From positions 1 through 57,452 of the forward strand of contig CABHOW010000151.1 of assembly GCA_902168225.1 (NCBI GenBank): a stretch of DNA of 57,452 nt, read 5' to 3'. The translations under genes were made by a program, and so were the position numbers. The notes under the pieces are model-generated. The model saw nothing but the letters and a program-made list of their open reading frames with translations. It was not told the DNA's origin and ran no database searches. Positions 53,124 to 57,452 of this stretch are shown here, in pieces; the first letter of the stretch is position 1; every line of letters begins with the position of its first letter. Origin of the DNA: an uncultured Flavihumibacter sp. Its GTDB lineage: Bacteria > Bacteroidota > Bacteroidia > Chitinophagales > Chitinophagaceae.

Positions 53124-56100
53124 TTATTTTTGCGGAATATCTACCAGTATTTCTTTTTCTTTTGTACCGAAAAGCCTTTCATAATCTTTACGATAGGAGA
53201 TACTTACGCCCTGGCGGTTACGCCTGCCGAAGTTAGCACCGCTGATATCTAAACTATTCTTATTGAAGATAATCGCTCTTAATTTACGATCCTGTGTGAG
53301 TATAATTTCAATATTCAAATCTGGTAACCATTGAAAATTACCACTTTGAACAGAAGAGCTAGCTCCTAAATTAAAATCGAAATCACCTCCAAAGGTCACG
53401 GTAACATTATTCTTCAGGAAAGATTTGCCTACTTTAAAATTTACTCTGGATCTATCGAGCCTGTTACTATTCGCTTGCAAGCTACTACCATCTGAACCGA
53501 ATATACTTGAACTACTGTATAGGGAAGCTCCTAAATCGAATTTTAAGCTAGGATCTTTAAATACTTTATAAAGGAATCCTGATATCATTCTGTTAATACC
53601 ACTTGCTAAGGCACCTGAAAGTGTATTCAAACCTAATGTTTCAAGTGAGTAGGGGTTGGGTCCATTATTGGTGCTGGCTGTGGTTTGTCCACCCGTTGGA
53701 GCGAAGGAATTAAATACAATTAAAAACGATACCTGTTTCAACATTTCATTTTCATCCCGTTCTATCCTTCCTAAAAACGCATTGAAATCATTATCGTTTT
53801 TGATAGGGCTTCCTTGCGGAAAGTCGATCCTAAATTTGATATCCGGTTTACTTAATTCATTTCTCAATACTGCCACAACATATACATCTCCTCTATAACC
53901 TTTTACAGTTCCACTAAATACATTGTTACCAACCAGATCTGAAAGTGATACTCTCTCTGCGGTATATTGTGCATCAATATGCAGTTGTGCTTTGAAAGGA
54001 TCACCATCCCACTCTATATAATTACCGGCATTTGGTAATAATTCAAAAGGCTTTTTCAGTATGGATTGAAAATTGAAATTGTAGTTTCCTCTTTCAATAT
54101 TATACTTTCCTTTGATGGTAAGTGGTTCGCTGGTTCCTGCTGTTATTCGTAATCGGCCATTACCATTTGCTTTAATAATATCACCGGTTAGCTCATCCAG
54201 AATTACATCGATCATTACCTTATTGTTAGCGGTAACATCTAAATCAACCAGTAAATTAAAATTGGATTTATTTGCTTCGGCTTCCATTTCAGTACCATAC
54301 TGTTTGAAAACAATAAAGTCTGCTGCTGCACTTTCTTTACTAGCTGTATTTGGTATATAAATATGTGAACTGTCTGTAGCCTCTGCAATAATATTCATTT
54401 TACAGGCTGTTTCCGGACCTTTAAAACTTAAGTTAGCTTTGCCGATAGCACGCCCATAAAACTGTGAATTATCCTTTGCTTTGGTATCTATCAATAGTAA
54501 TTTAGGGGTATTCAAATCGAAGTCGAAAATCATATTTTTAAAACTTTTCTCGAACAATTTACCCTGTACGGTACCTATATTGCCGAAAACATCTTTGATG
54601 GCAAACTTGCCCAGATTGATACCATCTTCTTCAAACTTTATTTCAGCAGAATCTATCGTATAATATACCTGTGTATAATTAACTTTCATTCCTGCTTTTC
54701 GCAGTTTAATATTTCCCCTTAATGTTGGTGCATTGATATCACCACTAATAGAAAGATTTCCGGTTGCTTCTCCCGATATATTAGTAAACAAGTCGGATAA
54801 GAAGCGATCAATAATATTGATTTGAGATTTTTTAAGATCAATATCAGTACTTAATGCATTACCCGTTGTATCTTTTATATTGTAAGATCCTTTAGCCGTA
54901 AAATTATAACCCTGGTTGGGGGATTCGATATTGAAGGGTATTTTGCCTGTCTTATCATCATACCCTGCTTTAATATTTACAAGACCGATAGAATCCTTAT
55001 CCATCCTGAATTCCTGTGCTTTTAAATCGGCTTCAGCACTGAAATCCCCAAAGAAGTTATGCAACTTAACGGTACCGGAAGCCAATCCTTCTAAGCGTTC
55101 TTTTTTCAAAAACAGGGAAGTGACGTCTCCGATGATTATATTTTTTAATCGTAGTACCAGATTATTGGTATTACCACCATCTTCATCTTCTGTTTGCGCT
55201 GTTAATTCCTGGAATCCTTGTGTAAACTTTACATCTTGTACATGTAATAAATTTTTTCTGATAATAATTTCACCTGCTTTTTCTATCGACCATTCTTTTT
55301 CATTTAGTACAAAGGAAGATGGTCTGAACTGAATTCTGGCGCCATCTGCCAGTGTGTATACATCTGCAAATAGGAGTGCTTCATTCAAGGTATTGGAAGC
55401 ACTTGTTTTGACTTGAACTACAGAGTGATCTTTTTTGGATACTATGTTGATAGTGGAATTAGGTAACTTAGTACTATCCCCCAGTTCAAAATTTTGAATT
55501 TGCGAAATTAGTTTTAAAGAATCCAGATTGCCTGCACCTTGTAAGCTAACACCCGTAACAGTGTACTTATCAAATTTCGCATAAGGTAGGTTTCCATCAA
55601 TTACTAGGGCATTATTTTTAGTATCAATTAAACCCCTGAGAGATAGATCATTAAAACCGGAAAATCTTTTCGTAAACAATTTGATATAGGGCTCTACATA
55701 TCCTGTATTTACTTCAAATTGAAATTGTTGATTTTGGGGCTTTTTATTAGGTTGTTGTATATAGCTAGGATAATAATTATGTATAAATGCTTCAAAGCTG
55801 GCGGGCAAGCTCTTAATATTGAACTTACCTGTTAGGCTTGCATTAAAATCATTGCTGCCAATATGTAAGAATTTAATATTGTTCTTTATGATTGAGTTAA
55901 GATTTAACGAGTCGAAGCGTAGTTTGGTGTTAGGGTTGCTTATAACGGCGTTCAGGAATTTTGCAGACCCCTCAAAGTGATCAATATCCTTACCCGTAAA
56001 GTTTACATCCAGCAAACCGGCTATTTGTATGGAGTCTTTTAGAAAATTAAGTACATGAATATTCGCTTTAGCCAAATCACCTACAATATTAAAGAGCGGT

Positions 56101-57452
56101 TGTTCTTTACTAAAATCTACTTCTACATCGCTGGTAAAAGCTAAATTGGGATCACCTATTTCGAGTGATCCCTTAAAATATCTTTTTTGAATAGTACCAT
56201 TTGCTTGTATGCTTGTATAGGTATAGTTATTATAATCAAGGGACCTGATTTCACCTTCTATTTTTGTTTTTAGTTTAGAAAAATCAAAGCTGCTTCCGGA
56301 TAATTTCCCTTTAAAATCAACTAACCCCATGGATGGGATATCGAAAAATTTTCCAATGTTAAAATGATTGGTTTCCAATGCTCCGGAATAAGTGGGTTCA
56401 CCTTTTCTTGGCAACCGCATCGTTAGGTTTGCTTTTAAACCACCAAGCTTTGTTGATAAATTACCTGAGGTAGTAAAATCATTAATGGTGCCAATGAAAC
56501 TTCCTTTATAAAGAATCGTTCCGAGAGCGGCTAAATTGGGTTGTGTTACGCCTCGTAATGAAGGGGCAAATAGGCTCAAATCGAATGTTGTTGTAGCTAA
56601 TGTTCCGTTTATAAAACTGATTTTTGTTTTATCGATATGTGGTAAACCTTTCATGGTTAAGATACCACTTGCCGAAGTGGTGGCCCCAATTTTAGCATTC
56701 AGTCCGGTTACTTTAAAATCGGCAACTGTACCCCAAAATTTTCCAGTCAGTACTGTTTCTCTTTTCCAATTTTTTAATTCGCTTGCAAAAAAAGCAATAT
56801 CGTCTGTATGAACTTTAGTATTAGTAAACCGCGCTTCCATTACCACTTTATTGATATAATCTTTAAAGTCGTTCTTGAAGTCGGTATATTTCATCGCATA
56901 ATAATTCCCTAATCTGCTTTTGTTGGTTTGTAAATCGAGATCGGCAAACTCCATAATTTGAGGAGTAAGTGTAAAGCGAGTCTTTAGTTTTTTAATACCT
57001 AGTCCGCTTCTATCTTTAACGGCAATATTAATAGTAGCCCGTAAGGTATCTTTCAAAAATCTGAGATTATTAAAACTGGCGTTCAATTGAGAAAGCTCAA
57101 TATGGGATCCATCAAAGCCTTTATCGGCTTTTTTAGTATTGCCCTCAATAAACAGTTTGCCATTAATAATTTGTATTTTCTTCGCAGTAATATCTAATAA
57201 CCCTTGGTTGAAATATAAGCTGGTGTCTTTGGGGATTTTTTTCTTTTTCGGTGGAATATATTTTCTTAAACCCGGTAAATCCAGCATCAATACTTCCGGT
57301 CTTACAAGAGTAATAGAATTTAATATAAATCTATTATTTGCTATATCAATTTTATCTGCATCAATATTTAATGCTCCAATTTTAAAATCATTCACAGTGC
57401 CAACCCATAAATCGTTTTGTAAAAAATGAATATTTTTTAGATCTATTTTTCT
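53124..57452 (-). CDS. TamB-like translocation and assembly module protein, C-terminal part
   Basis: The frame is open from the right edge to 53124, about 1442 codons. A GTG at 57395 is in frame, but upstream codons are also open and coding-like (RKIDLKNIHFLQNDLWVGT), so the true start lies outside the window. The sequence is a long series of short beta strands typical of AsmA/TamB bridge proteins. The C-terminal DUF490-like domain (last ~350 residues) has INRMISGFLYKVFKDPSLKF and NAFLGRIERDENEMLKQVSF. TamB spans the periplasm and moves phospholipids or assists barrel assembly with an Omp85 protein. The TamA partner is not visible. Confidence 0.88.
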   Translation of the reverse strand, partial: RKIDLKNIHFLQNDLWVGTVNDFKIGALNIDADKIDIANNRFILNSITLVRPEVLMLDLPGLRKYIPPKKKKIPKDTSLYFNQGLLDITAKKIQIINGKLFIEGNTKKADKGFDGSHIELSQLNASFNNLRFLKDTLRATINIAVKDRSGLGIKKLKTRFTLTPQIMEFADLDLQTNKSRLGNYYAMKYTDFKNDFKDYINKVVMEARFTNTKVHTDDIAFFASELKNWKRETVLTGKFWGTVADFKVTGLNAKIGATTSASGILTMKGLPHIDKTKISFINGTLATTTFDLSLFAPSLRGVTQPNLAALGTILYKGSFIGTINDFTTSGNLSTKLGGLKANLTMRLPRKGEPTYSGALETNHFNIGKFFDIPSMGLVDFKGKLSGSSFDFSKLKTKIEGEIRSLDYNNYTYTSIQANGTIQKRYFKGSLEIGDPNLAFTSDVEVDFSKEQPLFNIVGDLAKANIHVLNFLKDSIQIAGLLDVNFTGKDIDHFEGSAKFLNAVISNPNTKLRFDSLNLNSIIKNNIKFLHIGSNDFNASLTGKFNIKSLPASFEAFIHNYYPSYIQQPNKKPQNQQFQFEVNTGYVEPYIKLFTKRFSGFNDLSLRGLIDTKNNALVIDGNLPYAKFDKYTVTGVSLQGAGNLDSLKLISQIQNFELGDSTKLPNSTINIVSKKDHSVVQVKTSASNTLNEALLFADVYTLADGARIQFRPSSFVLNEKEWSIEKAGEIIIRKNLLHVQDVKFTQGFQELTAQTEDEDGGNTNNLVLRLKNIIIGDVTSLFLKKERLEGLASGTVKLHNFFGDFSAEADLKAQEFRMDKDSIGLVNIKAGYDDKTGKIPFNIESPNQGYNFTAKGSYNIKDTTGNALSTDIDLKKSQINIIDRFLSDLFTNISGEATGNLSISGDINAPTLRGNIKLRKAGMKVNYTQVYYTIDSAEIKFEEDGINLGKFAIKDVFGNIGTVQGKLFEKSFKNMIFDFDLNTPKLLLIDTKAKDNSQFYGRAIGKANLSFKGPETACKMNIIAEATDSSHIYIPNTASKESAAADFIVFKQYGTEMEAEANKSNFNLLVDLDVTANNKVMIDVILDELTGDIIKANGNGRLRITAGTSEPLTIKGKYNIERGNYNFNFQSILKKPFELLPNAGNYIEWDGDPFKAQLHIDAQYTAERVSLSDLVGNNVFSGTVKGYRGDVYVVAVLRNELSKPDIKFRIDFPQGSPIKNDNDFNAFLGRIERDENEMLKQVSFLIVFNSFAPTGGQTTASTNNGPNPYSLETLGLNTLSGALASGINRMISGFLYKVFKDPSLKFDLGASLYSSSSIFGSDGSSLQANSNRLDRSRVNFKVGKSFLKNNVTVTFGGDFDFNLGASSSVQSGNFQWLPDLNIEIILTQDRKLRAIIFNKNSLDISGANFGRRNRQGVSISYRKDYERLFGTKEKEILVDIPQK

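Noticed and set aside
57389..57395. GTG at 57395 as the start of the TamB-like protein
   Set aside because: The frame continues upstream to the window edge with TamB-like sequence, so the gene is only partial here.
1..57452. tRNA, rRNA, CRISPR array, insertion sequence or prophage
   Set aside because: No cloverleaf-like intergenic sequence, regularly spaced repeats, transposase or integrase was seen. All gaps are below 220 bases.

Overview
The window looks like a chromosomal segment of a low-GC member of the Bacteroidota, most probably Chitinophagaceae. The family-level placement is inference. It rests on a SusC/SusD pair, two Oar-like TonB-dependent receptors with carboxypeptidase-regulatory N-termini, TAnnTTTG-type promoter boxes, the lack of obvious Shine-Dalgarno sequences, two DUF3857/transglutaminase proteins, a Bacteroidota-type tail-fibre-like C-terminus, and a Rab-like GTPase operon. 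The segment is almost fully coding. No gene-free stretch exceeds 300 bases. I saw no rRNA, tRNA, CRISPR array, transposase, integrase or phage block.

Layout. 1-5.6 kb (all minus): start of a SusD lipoprotein, its SusC receptor, bioA and queG. 5.7-9.6 kb (plus): two adjacent DUF3857/transglutaminase-like exported proteins, one with an intact Cys-His pair and one without. 9.6-17.4 kb: a class C beta-lactamase-like hydrolase, clpB, a YdeI-like protein, a DUF4382 lipoprotein, a saccharopine-dehydrogenase-like reductase and an MFS transporter. 17.4-20.7 kb (minus): an ECF sigma factor, then a protein with three tandem 35-residue N-terminal repeats, one inner-membrane helix and a C-terminal outer-membrane barrel (a candidate dual-membrane anti-sigma factor), then a lipoprotein. 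20.8-23.8 kb: a GCS2-type carboxylate-amine ligase, an ATP-grasp ligase and a divergent esterase. 23.9-30.6 kb (minus): two large Oar-like receptors.

30.7-39.7 kb: ribBA, an exported M20 amidohydrolase, a tail-fibre-like protein, phoH, rpe, a TPR lipoprotein, a TolB-like beta-propeller, a small membrane protein and a Tat-signal aminotransferase. 39.8-42.9 kb (minus): a compact four-gene operon of a coiled-coil protein, a roadblock/longin-like protein, a Rab/Ras-like GTPase whose catalytic glutamine position is lysine, and a soluble hybrid histidine kinase. This is the best candidate for a poorly described signalling system. 43.0-44.7 kb: hmgA and a small conserved protein. 44.7-48.5 kb: the alpha operon infA-rpmJ-rpsM-rpsK-rpsD-rpoA-rplQ, with structured spacers before rpsK and rpsD. 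48.5-57.5 kb: carA, aroQ, a YceI-like protein, an outer-membrane protein, a GT39 glycosyltransferase and a TamB-like protein that runs off the right edge.

A recurring feature is short-period degenerate repeats placed at gene 3' ends. In at least four genes (ribBA, aroQ, the yceI-like gene and the GT39 gene) they supply the last codons and the stop. All calls come from reading sequence and translations by eye. No homology search or structure prediction was run.
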